64,000 nucleotides of DNA. Source: Ruminococcus turbiniformis (GTDB lineage: Bacteria > Bacillota > Clostridia > Lachnospirales > Lachnospiraceae). The stretch lies in assembly GCF_020687545.1 (NCBI RefSeq), contig NZ_JAJEQX010000019.1, positions 1 to 64,000 of the forward strand, in the 5' to 3' direction. A program made the position numbers and the translations under genes. The notes under the pieces were generated by a model that saw nothing but the letters and a program-made list of their open reading frames with translations, had not been told where the DNA came from and searched no databases. This document shows, in pieces, positions 44,235-52,740 of this stretch (its first letter is position 1; each line of letters begins with the position of its first letter).

Positions 44235-45704
44235 ATGGACAGACCAAAACAGCCCAATATCATACTCATCATGACAGACCAGCTCCGCTGGGACTGCCTC
44301 GGTTACGCCGGACATCCGGACGTCAAAACACCGTATCTGGACACCCTTGCCTCCCGCGGGGTTGTCTTTGATTCCGCTTACAGCGCGTGCCCCAGCTGTA
44401 TCGCTGCCCGCGCAGCGCTCCATACCGGCAGGGAGCAGAGCCATCACGGCCGGGTCGGGTACGAGGACAACATTCCGTGGAACTATCACCACACCATGGC
44501 GGAAGAGCTTTCCCGGGCGGGATACTACACACAGTGCGTCGGAAAGATGCACGTCCACCCGCTCCGTAATTATCTCGGCTTTCACAACGTGGAACTGCAC
44601 GACGGATACCTTCACAGCGCGAGATACGCAAGCGTCCCCTACCGGGAATCCCAGTTTGTCGCAGACGATTACTTCTACTGGCTCAAGGAGAACCTGGGAG
44701 TCAGCGCAGATGTCACCGACACCGGAATCGACTGCAACAGCTACCTGGCCCGTCCCTGGATGCACGAGGAAAAATATCATCCGACCAACTGGGTTACAGA
44801 CAGGAGCCTCGATTTCCTGAGAAGAAGAGATCCGCGCAGGCCCTTCTTCCTCATGGCGTCCTACCTGCGTCCCCATCCGCCCTTTGACGCGCCCGACTAC
44901 TACTTCCGTCTCTACCGGGACATGGAGCTTCGTCCGCCGTTTACAGGGGACTGGGAGACAGACGAATACCTGAGACGGGACGGCCGCATCTTCGACTCAA
45001 AAACAGGTCCCGCCGATCCGGAACTGGCCCGTCAGGCACAGATCGGCTACTATGCATGCATCACTCATCTCGACCATCAGATCGGACGGCTGATCATGGC
45101 GCTCGTCGAGCAGGAGCTCTACGACGATACGGTGATCCTGTTCACTTCCGATCACGGGGAAGAACTCTGCGACCACCATATGTTCCGCAAATCCCGTCCG
45201 TACGAGGGAAGCTGTCATATCCCCCTGCTGATCAGCGCGGGGAAAAATGTGCTTCCCGGGCTTAAGCCCCACAGCGTCTGCCGCAGCATTGCGGAACTGC
45301 GCGACGTCATGCCCACGCTTCTGTCCATCGCGGGAGCAGACATCCCGGAGTGCGTGGACGGAATGAACCTGCTGCCGCTCGCGGAAAACCCGGAGAAAAC
45401 CGGCCGTTCCTGGCTCCACGGAGAACACTCCTACGGCGAGTTTTCCAACCACTGGATCGTGACCGGAAAGGATAAATACATCTGGTACTCCCAGACCGGG
45501 GAAGAACAGTACTTCCGTTTAGACGACGATCCGCACGAGCTTCACAATCTGATCGGCTCTGACTCCTGCCGGGAGAGAATCGGGTACCTCCGTTCCCTCC
45601 TGATTAATTCTCTGACCGGCCGGCCCGAGGGATTCACCGACGGAACCCGGCTGATTTCCGGACGCCCGTATCCTCCCACGCTTCCGAACGCCTCCGGAAT
45701 CTGA
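44235..45704 (+). CDS. Cys-type sulfatase without signal peptide
   Basis: This 489-aa protein is a formylglycine sulfatase of the alkaline phosphatase superfamily. The modification motif is CIAAR (Cys55 to Arg59) in SACPSCIAARAALHTG, fitting C-x-[PA]-x-R. Metal residues are in IILIMTDQLRWD at the start and LFTSDHGEELCDHHMFRKS later. The N-terminus MDRPKQPNIILIMTD has no signal peptide or anchor, so it acts in the cytosol, on sugar that has already been imported. It needs maturation; the anaerobic maturase near 24.7 kb fits. A strong hairpin ends the gene. The substrate is unknown; amino sugar sulfate is suggested by neighbours. Confidence 0.88.
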   Translation: MDRPKQPNIILIMTDQLRWDCLGYAGHPDVKTPYLDTLASRGVVFDSAYSACPSCIAARAALHTGREQSHHGRVGYEDNIPWNYHHTMAEELSRAGYYTQCVGKMHVHPLRNYLGFHNVELHDGYLHSARYASVPYRESQFVADDYFYWLKENLGVSADVTDTGIDCNSYLARPWMHEEKYHPTNWVTDRSLDFLRRRDPRRPFFLMASYLRPHPPFDAPDYYFRLYRDMELRPPFTGDWETDEYLRRDGRIFDSKTGPADPELARQAQIGYYACITHLDHQIGRLIMALVEQELYDDTVILFTSDHGEELCDHHMFRKSRPYEGSCHIPLLISAGKNVLPGLKPHSVCRSIAELRDVMPTLLSIAGADIPECVDGMNLLPLAENPEKTGRSWLHGEHSYGEFSNHWIVTGKDKYIWYSQTGEEQYFRLDDDPHELHNLIGSDSCRERIGYLRSLLINSLTGRPEGFTDGTRLISGRPYPPTLPNASGI

Positions 45705-45754
45705 AGGGCCAGTGCTTCTGCACAGACGCGGAATACTTTCCGGCTGATATACAA

Positions 45755-45799
45755 GACTCCCGCCGTATATCGAAGATATGACAGCGGGAGTCCTTTTTG
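45755..45799 (+). terminator. terminator after sulfatase
   Basis: Arms gactcccgc (45755-45763) and gcgggagtc (45784-45792) with a 20-base loop precede ctttttgt. It lies 50 bases after the sulfatase stop. Confidence 0.85.
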
Positions 45800-45845
45800 T
45801 ATACAGATCTCTCATGTATACGAGTCTCTTATGTGTGCCCGTTCC

Positions 45846-46013
45846 TCACTTATATCTTCTGTTATAGAGATACAGCAGGACAAGCAGTCCGGCCAGACCG
45901 GCCAGCTCCATTCCAAGCCCGGCAGCGCTGATATTCTTCTGTCCCATTATAACAAGGGCGAGGCAAACAATAAAGACAACAACCATAATGATATTTCTCA
46001 CTGCACTGTTCAT
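45846..46013 (-). CDS. small two-helix membrane protein after ABC permease
   Basis: This short gene encodes 55 residues beginning MNSAVRNIIMVVVFIVCLAL and ending YLYNRRYK. Two hydrophobic helices are joined by a short polar turn (GQKNISA), and the tail is basic. A full GGAGGAAATAGTA site precedes the ATG, and the stop of the permease gene overlaps that site, so translation is coupled. I recall similar small proteins after sugar ABC permeases in Lachnospiraceae (possibly DUF6903), but this was not checked. It may be an accessory of the importer. Confidence 0.75.
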   Translation of the reverse strand: MNSAVRNIIMVVVFIVCLALVIMGQKNISAAGLGMELAGLAGLLVLLYLYNRRYK

Positions 46014-46025
46014 TACTATTTCCTC

Positions 46026-46898
46026 CTATCCTTTCAGTCCGCCAAGCGTCATGCCCTTTGTCAGCTGCTTCTGCAGGCAGACGTAGAGCACTAATACAGG
46101 TATCATAACGATGACAAGTCCGGCGTACATGATACCATAGTTCGTCGCCGTTCTCTCGACTGCCATCAGGTTTTTCAGTCCCACAGCAAGCGTGCTGTGC
46201 TCATCCATGAGAGTGAAGGCGATGATATACTCGTTCCAGAAGGAAAGGAACTGGAACAGGATAACGGTCAGAATACTCGGCTTCGCCATCGGTATCATGA
46301 TCTTTACCATCGTCTTTAAATATCCGCAGCCGTCAATGTAGGCCGCCTCCTCAAATCCTTTCGGCAGCGTCTTAAAATAACTGCTCAGAAGGTAGATGGA
46401 GAACGACAGGGAACTTGCCGCATATACAAGCGCCAGTATAAACCTGTTGTCCAGGAAAAAGTCCACTCCCAGCGCACGGTTCGCGCCGCTTAACATCAGG
46501 AAGATCGGAACTACAATATAGCTGATATTCACGAACAGCCCGGCCATAAACGCCGCGTTTAATATCTTCTTTCCTCTGAACTCAAAACGGGACAGCGCAT
46601 AGGACGCCGGCAGAGCAAAGAGAAGCAGAAGCACAAGCGCCAGTGCGGTCACGATCACGGAATTCAGGAAAAACTTGCCGATCTCCGCATCAATGAATGC
46701 GGTGATGTAGTTCTGATACTGCAGCTGTTCCGGCAGCGCCCAGGGATTGACCCCTTTGCCGATAAATTCGGCATTGCGCTTAAAACTTGCCATAAACACC
46801 CATGCCACAGGCACGATAATGGAGATCGTCATTGCGATCAGGGCGATATAGATGACAATTTTCAAAATAATGCCTGATACTTTTACATCTTTTTTCAT
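46026..46898 (-). CDS. sugar ABC transporter permease, MalG/LacG type
   Basis: This 290-aa permease has about six helices. The EAA loop EEAAYIDGCGYLKTMVKIMIPMAKP contacts the ATPase. The C-terminal residues GMTLGGLKG are typical of the second permease of carbohydrate importers of the CUT1 group. It is 16 bases downstream of the first permease. No ATPase gene is here; CUT1 importers often use a shared MsmK/MsiK-type ATPase encoded elsewhere. Confidence 0.92.
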   Translation of the reverse strand: MKKDVKVSGIILKIVIYIALIAMTISIIVPVAWVFMASFKRNAEFIGKGVNPWALPEQLQYQNYITAFIDAEIGKFFLNSVIVTALALVLLLLFALPASYALSRFEFRGKKILNAAFMAGLFVNISYIVVPIFLMLSGANRALGVDFFLDNRFILALVYAASSLSFSIYLLSSYFKTLPKGFEEAAYIDGCGYLKTMVKIMIPMAKPSILTVILFQFLSFWNEYIIAFTLMDEHSTLAVGLKNLMAVERTATNYGIMYAGLVIVMIPVLVLYVCLQKQLTKGMTLGGLKG

Positions 46899-46914
46899 AC
46901 TGTCTCCGCCCCCT

Positions 46915-47805
46915 TTAGAATTCCAGAACTTCTCTGTCAGTGATCTTATTTACGATCGCCGCCAGCGCAAACGAGAAGACAAAGATCACAACGCCTATCG
47001 CCATACCATAGCCGTACACGCTCGCTCCGTATGCCTGTTTGTACATATAGTTCAGCACAACTTCCGAGTGTCCGTTCGGTCCTCCGTTGGACATGATCTG
47101 TACAAACTGGAAGCTCAGGTTAATCGTACTGATAATGTAGAATGTCAGCGTTGTCCGAATATTGCTCCAGATCAGCGGCAGAGTCACCTGGAAGAAGATC
47201 TTCATCTCCGAAGCTCCGTCCAGAGACGCGGCCTCATACAGATCCTCCGGGATCGCGGCCATGCTGGCCATATACATTACCATATAGTAACCGATCGCCT
47301 GCCACACAAGCGCGAAAATAATCGAGTACAGTACAATCCTCTGGTTTCCCATCCACTGCTGCGTAAGAAAATCAAGTCCGATGGCCTCCAGAAACGTGTT
47401 CAGAAGACCGGTGCTCGGATTGTAAATCGCACCGAAAATACCCGCGATAACTACAATACTCAAAATATTGGGGATGTAGAAAATCACGCGGAAGAAGTTT
47501 TTCCCTTTTACATTGCTGCGCGACAGAATCGCCGCAAACAGCACCGCGAAAATAATCGTACAAATTGTTACCAGAACGATAATCGCAATTGTATTCTGCA
47601 TTGCCTGCAGGAAATTCGTATCGTTAAACAGCGACTTGAAGTTATTCAGCCCGACAAAAGTCTTCCTGTTCGTGATCCCTCCCATACGGTACAGGGACAT
47701 TCTGAATACATTGATCGTCGGAATAAATACAAAAAGCGTAACCAGTATAGCCGCCGGGGCTATACAGAAAAAGACAAATCTGCCCTGTGCCCGTTTTCTG
47801 TTCAT
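46915..47805 (-). CDS. sugar ABC transporter permease, MalF/LacF type
   Basis: This 296-aa permease has six predicted helices and the EAA loop DLYEAASLDGASEMKIFFQVTLPLIW. The N-terminal basic stretch followed by FVFFCIAPAAILVTLFVFIP is usual for the first permease of CUT1 importers. It lies 74 bases after the binding-protein gene, with a hairpin in the gap. Substrate specificity cannot be read from it; the linked GH112 and kinase genes suggest galacto-/lacto-N-biose. Confidence 0.92.
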   Translation of the reverse strand: MNRKRAQGRFVFFCIAPAAILVTLFVFIPTINVFRMSLYRMGGITNRKTFVGLNNFKSLFNDTNFLQAMQNTIAIIVLVTICTIIFAVLFAAILSRSNVKGKNFFRVIFYIPNILSIVVIAGIFGAIYNPSTGLLNTFLEAIGLDFLTQQWMGNQRIVLYSIIFALVWQAIGYYMVMYMASMAAIPEDLYEAASLDGASEMKIFFQVTLPLIWSNIRTTLTFYIISTINLSFQFVQIMSNGGPNGHSEVVLNYMYKQAYGASVYGYGMAIGVVIFVFSFALAAIVNKITDREVLEF

Positions 47806-47826
47806 AATCCCTCTCCTTTTCTTAAA

Positions 47827-47853
47827 AACGGTGAGCTTAATAAACTCACCGTT
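47827..47853 (-). promoter_or_regulatory. intercistronic hairpin between binding protein and permeases
   Basis: On the minus strand aacggtgag and ctcaccgtt (arms at 47845-47853 and 47827-47835) form a 9-base stem followed by TTTTTAAG. It is likely a partial terminator or mRNA-stabilising element that keeps binding-protein output above permease output. Confidence 0.6.
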
Positions 47854-47879
47854 TCCCGTAACACTTTCCTCTTACTTTT

Positions 47880-49268
47880 TTATTCAAGTGCGCCAGCACA
47901 CTGCTCCCATACTCCTACGAGCTGCTCCTGCCACTCTTCAACACTCATATCGCCTGTGCTGATGGAGTCGATCGGTTTGTAAACCGCGTCTTTCATGTTC
48001 AGACCTTCGATCGGAGCCGTTGTTGCCCATGTACCTGTGACAGCTACAACATCATCTGCTGTTGATGCAGCGTAAGAATCTTTTGTCACGCCTTCCGGAA
48101 GCTTGTCAGCAGCGCCCTTTACAGGAACTACGATCGGAGCGTCAGACTCTTCGCCTGTCTCTGCATTCGTTGTCTTGTTAGCGAGGCAGAGATCAACTAC
48201 TGTATCAGAGTACATAAACTTAATAAATTCTTTTGCAAGATCAATGTTCGGAGCATCTGCCGGAATCCACATCTGCTCTGTGAATGTGTAGACAGCCTGT
48301 GTCTCGTCTGCGCTCCACTTCGGAACACCCATCATTCCCCACTCGTAATCTGACGGTGTGGAGTTTGCCATCTCACCAATTACCCAGTTTCCGTTCGGCA
48401 TAAACAGAGCATCGCCGTCGATAACCGCCTGCTGATTGATCTTGAATCCGCCGTCTGTGTTCGCGTTGGATACTGTATCAGCGAAGAGATAATTGGATAC
48501 AAGCTCTGAGATTGTCTCAAGCACTTTTGTTCCCTCTTCGGAAGTCCATGTATCCGCATCGTACTCAAGCGCGCTGTTGTAGTAATCCAGTCCGCCTGCC
48601 TGAGCCAGCATCGCGTAGATTGTTGCGTCAAAGTAACCCGGCTGCGGATATGTGAAGAGCGATCTTCCGTCCGCCTTCGCCTGCTCACCCAGTGCGAAGA
48701 ACTCGTCCCATGTTGTCGGAAGCGCATACTGTTTTCCTTCACCTACCAGAGTCGCATTGTACCAGAATCCTGTCGGTGTATAGAAGATCGGTGCAAGATA
48801 GATCTTGCCGTCTCCGTAAGGCTGTGCGTCTGTACCGTCGAGGATACCGTCCAGCATCTTGCCTCTCAGTTCATCGTCGAACACATCAGAGATATCAGCT
48901 ACAGCCTGCTCCTTGAGCATTGTCTCTGTGAATCCGCTCTCCTGTCCCAGGTTGTAATAAACAACGTCCGGAACATCTCCGTTCTGAATGTTCTTTGTCA
49001 GTACCTGGTCAAGCTCGGATGATAATTCAAGCTCAACCTCACAGTCATACTCTTCTTCAAACGCTGCTGTGATCTGCTTCCAGATCTCTGCGCCGTTACC
49101 GCCCTCGAAAGCCGCAACCTTCAGCACGTTGTCGCTTGAACCGCCGTCCGAGCTTCCACCGTCTGAGCTTCCGCTGCCCGAGTCACTTCCGCACGCTGCA
49201 AGCAGTCCCACTGTCATCGCAGACACGAGAGAAACTGCCAGCACTTTCTTGACTACTTTCCTTTTCAT
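47880..49268 (-). CDS. extracellular sugar-binding lipoprotein of ABC importer
   Basis: This 462-aa solute-binding protein has a lipobox: a basic start, hydrophobic segment and GLLAACGSDSG, with the lipid-bearing Cys. A Gly/Ser/Asp tether follows, then a family 1 extracellular binding fold beginning LKVAAFEGGNGAEIWKQIT. The C-terminal DISTGDMSVEEWQEQL is usual for CUT1 receptors. The start at 49268 has AAAGGAGG. It is divergent from the AraC regulator, which probably controls it. GNB/LNB is the best guess for the ligand from context. Confidence 0.9.
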   Translation of the reverse strand: MKRKVVKKVLAVSLVSAMTVGLLAACGSDSGSGSSDGGSSDGGSSDNVLKVAAFEGGNGAEIWKQITAAFEEEYDCEVELELSSELDQVLTKNIQNGDVPDVVYYNLGQESGFTETMLKEQAVADISDVFDDELRGKMLDGILDGTDAQPYGDGKIYLAPIFYTPTGFWYNATLVGEGKQYALPTTWDEFFALGEQAKADGRSLFTYPQPGYFDATIYAMLAQAGGLDYYNSALEYDADTWTSEEGTKVLETISELVSNYLFADTVSNANTDGGFKINQQAVIDGDALFMPNGNWVIGEMANSTPSDYEWGMMGVPKWSADETQAVYTFTEQMWIPADAPNIDLAKEFIKFMYSDTVVDLCLANKTTNAETGEESDAPIVVPVKGAADKLPEGVTKDSYAASTADDVVAVTGTWATTAPIEGLNMKDAVYKPIDSISTGDMSVEEWQEQLVGVWEQCAGALE

Positions 49269-49510
49269 AAATTTTACCTCCTTTATTGATATGTTCATCA
49301 TCTCTCTTTTCCTGTTGATTTTCTATACATTTATTGTCTTTTCTTTTATAAATATTGCTATTTTCTCCATTTTGGGGTTAATTTTTATATATTTTTTCAT
49401 CACAAATAACTAATTTCACATCGGAGATTCCGCTTTTCATTTATGGATTATTCACAATATTTTCCTTCCAGCACTCTTTCCACCGTTAAAAAGACAGTTT
49501 TTTATATTTG

Positions 49511-49540
49511 TTGTTCCCCTGTCCGCTTTTGTACTATAAT
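49511..49540 (+). promoter_or_regulatory. sigma-A promoter of the AraC regulator
   Basis: TTGTTC (49511-49516) and TATAAT (49535-49540) are 18 bases apart, 49 bases before the start codon. The 49269-49510 interval between the divergent genes is A+T-rich and must hold the binding-protein promoter, but I see no convincing pair for it. Confidence 0.55.
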
Positions 49541-49589
49541 ATCTTATAAGGGATTCCTGATTTCATGCAGAAAAGGAGAAAAATACACG

Positions 49590-50429
49590 ATGAGCCACCG
49601 CCATTACTCGATCGGAGATACAGATATTGAAAAACTGAACGTACATCTGCTCTATGTCTCTCTGTCAAAATACGAAAAAGACTGGAGCAGTCTGCTGCAC
49701 ACCCACGAATTTACCGAACTGTTTTTCGTTGCAAACGGCAGCGGCAGTTTCCGCTTCCGTGACGAATCCCGCCCGATCAAAACCGGAGATCTCGTCATCA
49801 TTCCGCCCTATCTCGAACACACGGAGCAGTCCTCGCCGGAAGATCCTCTGGAATACTATTCTCTCGGGATCGGCGGGGTCACCTTTCTGCCGGAAGACCA
49901 GCAGAAAGGCCCGCAGATTTTCTGCAATATCGAACACCGTTCTTTTTTCGCCGAACTGTTCGACCAGATGCTGTATGAGATACGGAACAACAAATACGGC
50001 GCGGACAAGATCTGCCAGAATTTCCTGGAAATCGTGATCCTGCGTCTTATCAGAGCCCAGCATCTCGTCCCGGTCCCGATCCGTTCCGGACATATGTCCA
50101 AGGAATGCGCGCAGATCAAATCTTATCTTGACGCCAACTATTCAAAGCATATCACCCTGGATACGCTGGCCGAAATGACGCACATGAACAAATACTATAT
50201 GGCACACTCATTCACGCGGTACACCGGACTGTCTCCAATCCAGTACCTAAATCAGCGCCGGCTGGAAAACGCCTGTACTTTATTGAAAGATACCGATCAC
50301 TCCATCTCAAACATCGCCGTTTCGACCGGTTTTTCTTCTCAGTCGTATTTCACACAGATATTCCGGAAAAAATACGGCGTCACCCCAATGAAGTACAGAC
50401 AGACACATTCGAGGAAACAGGACTCCTAA
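49590..50429 (+). CDS. AraC-family transcriptional regulator with cupin sensor
   Basis: This 279-aa regulator has an N-terminal cupin-like domain (LLHTHEFTELFFVANGSGSF, then IKTGDLVIIPPYLEHTEQ) that would bind a sugar. The last 100 residues hold two helix-turn-helix units: ITLDTLAEMTHMNKYYMAHSF and ISNIAVSTGFSSQSYFTQIF. The ATG at 49590 has AAAGGAG. It lies between the ABC importer and GH112 genes and is the likely activator of both. Its stop codon overlaps that of the convergent GH112 gene. Confidence 0.9.
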   Translation: MSHRHYSIGDTDIEKLNVHLLYVSLSKYEKDWSSLLHTHEFTELFFVANGSGSFRFRDESRPIKTGDLVIIPPYLEHTEQSSPEDPLEYYSLGIGGVTFLPEDQQKGPQIFCNIEHRSFFAELFDQMLYEIRNNKYGADKICQNFLEIVILRLIRAQHLVPVPIRSGHMSKECAQIKSYLDANYSKHITLDTLAEMTHMNKYYMAHSFTRYTGLSPIQYLNQRRLENACTLLKDTDHSISNIAVSTGFSSQSYFTQIFRKKYGVTPMKYRQTHSRKQDS

Positions 50430-52588
50430 ATCTCATACCAGTAGATTCCGTTGGCCTCAAGGTCCAGGTCAAAGCTGCTTCCGTCTCCCCTGTACACCGT
50501 GGTCGACTGGGGCACATATGTGTTGTTGACCACACAGAATTTATTATTTTTCACATATGCGTGGACTTCCACATTAACGTTCGTACTGAACCATCTGTTC
50601 AGATTCTCCTCGTCGTGGGATGACCAGAGAATCGAGCGGTACAGAATGCGGCTGTTTTCAAAGCTGTAGGGAAGGCCGCTGATGTAAACGCATCTTCCCT
50701 TTCCGAACTCGTTTACCGCAAGCTGTACTTCCCTGTCTCTCTGTACAAGAACCGTCGTTCCGTCAAGCGCATAGATGTTTTTCTTGCCCTCTCCGAAGTC
50801 AATCTCGCCCTCACAGTCCGCCGTGATAAAGTGATCGTGCTCTTCCCAGTTGTATTTGTCCACATTCAGTGTAAATCCTGTCTCTTTTTCCACTCCCATT
50901 ACAGTGGCAAGCTGGAAGAAGTGTCCCTCGTACTGGTGCGCCGCAGGCTCGCCCACTCCGATATATCCGCCGCCGTTGTAGATAAATTCTTTCACGGCTG
51001 TGACGATTCTCTCATCCGTCCACTCTTTTCCGCCCGTATATGCTGTGTCTGCGTCGCCGATATTCAGCACAACATCCACATCGCTTAAAATCTCCGGATT
51101 TTCACGGATATCGTCAAAACTGATAAATTTCACATCAAACGGAGCGCCGCTGAGCGCCTCGATCACTCCCGCATAGGAGTAATTCTGTTTGTAGTAGATC
51201 GCGTGGTGAACCATATGATTTCCCCATGCGCGCATTTTGCCCCAGCAGTTGAGGACAGCCACTTTCCGGATGCAGTACGGCGTCGTTCCCTTGATGTTTT
51301 CATACAGAGTGCGGAATTCCCCGCACACACTCTCCACATAATCGATGAAATCCGGGAACTGCATTGCCAGTTTCAGGTATCCGCCGTAACCGATGCGGTC
51401 GATCGGCTTTCTCAAAATCGCCCTTCTTGCCGTCACCCAGTTCACTTTGGCCTCCTTCACCGGATCGCCGCCCTCGTGGAACGTATCCGGGAAGAAATAG
51501 GGAAGAAGACGTCCTTCCGTGTATTTCACGCCTTCGATGTCGCTGATCAGGCGCAGCGTCGATCCGTTTCCGACGCTTCCCACAACCGCGTCCAGGCCGA
51601 TCTTCTTAAATTCATCCATAAACGGCTCCATGCCGATCCAGTGGTCGCCGAGGAACATCATCGCCTCTTTTCCGTATTCATGGGTGATATCCACCATCTC
51701 TTTGGCAAGGCGCGCCACCTCACGTCTCTGGAACGCCTGAAAATCCAGAAACTCTTTGGAGGGAATCCGATACGGATTGTTCATATATCCCTGGTCGATG
51801 ATAAATTCCGGACGGAACTTATATCCCGCTTCCTGCTCGAACTGCTCCAGAATATACGGGCTCACTGATGCGGAGTATCCGTACCAGTCCACGTATTTTT
51901 CTCTTGCCAGTTCATCAAAAATAAGTGTAAACTGATGGAAAAAAGTCGTAAAACGGATCACATCCACATGGGGATTCTCCTCCAGATATCTGCGCAGGCG
52001 TTTCATGGAATATTCCCGCGTCTTCGGCTGGCGCACATCGAAGGTGATCTGTTTCTCAAAATTTGTCCAGCCATTTGTCACCGCATTGTACATATGCACC
52101 GGATCCCACATGATATAAGCCAGAAAACTTACCGTATAGTCATGGAATTTCTTCGCACGATGGATGGTTACGTCGCCTGTGCCCGCGTCGTAGCTCCAGT
52201 CGGAACACGGAACCGTCCCGCCTGTTGTACGGTCTGTCACTTCCCACCATCTCTGAATGTCATCCCTGTCGTTGACTTTCAGCATGTCCGGATACAGATG
52301 GTTCATAAGGTGAATGGAAAGTTCATCATCCACCGCCGTGTAAAACGGAGTCATGATGTACATCTGCTGGATCTCGTCCGGATTTGCCTTCGCCCACTCG
52401 TTGTCCTTGCGCGTTGTATAATAGGTAGAATATACTTTCGCGTCTACATTTTTCAGTTCCTCCGGATAGTCCGTTCCGTCGCAGTCGCGGATCGCGTCCG
52501 CTCCCCAGCGTTCCACAAGTTCCAGTGTCTCCGGTACTACGTCAACATCTGTCGGTATGGTCACTCTTCCTCTCGTACACTCTTTCAC
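50426..52588 (-). CDS. lnpA: GH112 1,3-beta-galactosyl-N-acetylhexosamine phosphorylase
   Basis: This 720-aa enzyme cleaves galacto-N-biose or lacto-N-biose with phosphate, giving galactose 1-phosphate and GalNAc or GlcNAc. Conserved opening blocks are GRVTIPTDVDV, RWGADAIRDCDGTDYPEEL and YYTTRKDNEWAKANPDE, then DRTTGGTVPCSDWSYD, followed by the TIM-barrel and Rossmann-like parts. There is no signal peptide, so it is cytosolic. I choose the GTG at 52588: AAAGGGGAATC precedes it, and the GTG at 52621 would leave almost no leader. The galactosyl-rhamnose phosphorylase subtype is the main alternative, but the linked NahK-like kinase favours GNB/LNB. Confidence 0.88.
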   Translation of the reverse strand: MKECTRGRVTIPTDVDVVPETLELVERWGADAIRDCDGTDYPEELKNVDAKVYSTYYTTRKDNEWAKANPDEIQQMYIMTPFYTAVDDELSIHLMNHLYPDMLKVNDRDDIQRWWEVTDRTTGGTVPCSDWSYDAGTGDVTIHRAKKFHDYTVSFLAYIMWDPVHMYNAVTNGWTNFEKQITFDVRQPKTREYSMKRLRRYLEENPHVDVIRFTTFFHQFTLIFDELAREKYVDWYGYSASVSPYILEQFEQEAGYKFRPEFIIDQGYMNNPYRIPSKEFLDFQAFQRREVARLAKEMVDITHEYGKEAMMFLGDHWIGMEPFMDEFKKIGLDAVVGSVGNGSTLRLISDIEGVKYTEGRLLPYFFPDTFHEGGDPVKEAKVNWVTARRAILRKPIDRIGYGGYLKLAMQFPDFIDYVESVCGEFRTLYENIKGTTPYCIRKVAVLNCWGKMRAWGNHMVHHAIYYKQNYSYAGVIEALSGAPFDVKFISFDDIRENPEILSDVDVVLNIGDADTAYTGGKEWTDERIVTAVKEFIYNGGGYIGVGEPAAHQYEGHFFQLATVMGVEKETGFTLNVDKYNWEEHDHFITADCEGEIDFGEGKKNIYALDGTTVLVQRDREVQLAVNEFGKGRCVYISGLPYSFENSRILYRSILWSSHDEENLNRWFSTNVNVEVHAYVKNNKFCVVNNTYVPQSTTVYRGDGSSFDLDLEANGIYWYEI

Positions 52589-52637
52589 AATGATTCCCCT
52601 TTCTTCCAAATCGAATTGCACCGCTTTATTTATTTAC

Positions 52638-52666
52638 AGCATACGTGAAAACAGAACTATCGTCAA
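52638..52666 (-). promoter_or_regulatory. sigma-A promoter of the GH112 gene
   Basis: On the minus strand TTGACG (52666-52661) and TATGCT (52643-52638) are exactly 17 bases apart, about 50 bases before the chosen GTG start. Confidence 0.7.
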
Positions 52667-52711
52667 TTTGCATTTTGCTCATATTTTTAGAATTCTTGCT
52701 TAAGCAAAAGC

Positions 52712-52740
52712 AAAAATAAAAGGAGGCATTCCGCCTCCTT
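52712..52740 (-). terminator. terminator of the phosphate operon
   Basis: On the minus strand aaggaggc and gcctcctt (arms at 52733-52740 and 52720-52727) form an 8-base stem followed by TTATTTTTGC. The stop codon of phoR (52739-52741) is inside the first arm. Confidence 0.85.

Noticed and set aside
46852-47982. 376-residue plus-strand frame opposite the permeases
   Set aside because: It is a shadow of the two permease genes; it has no ribosome site and is rich in His, Arg and Gln as expected for antisense.
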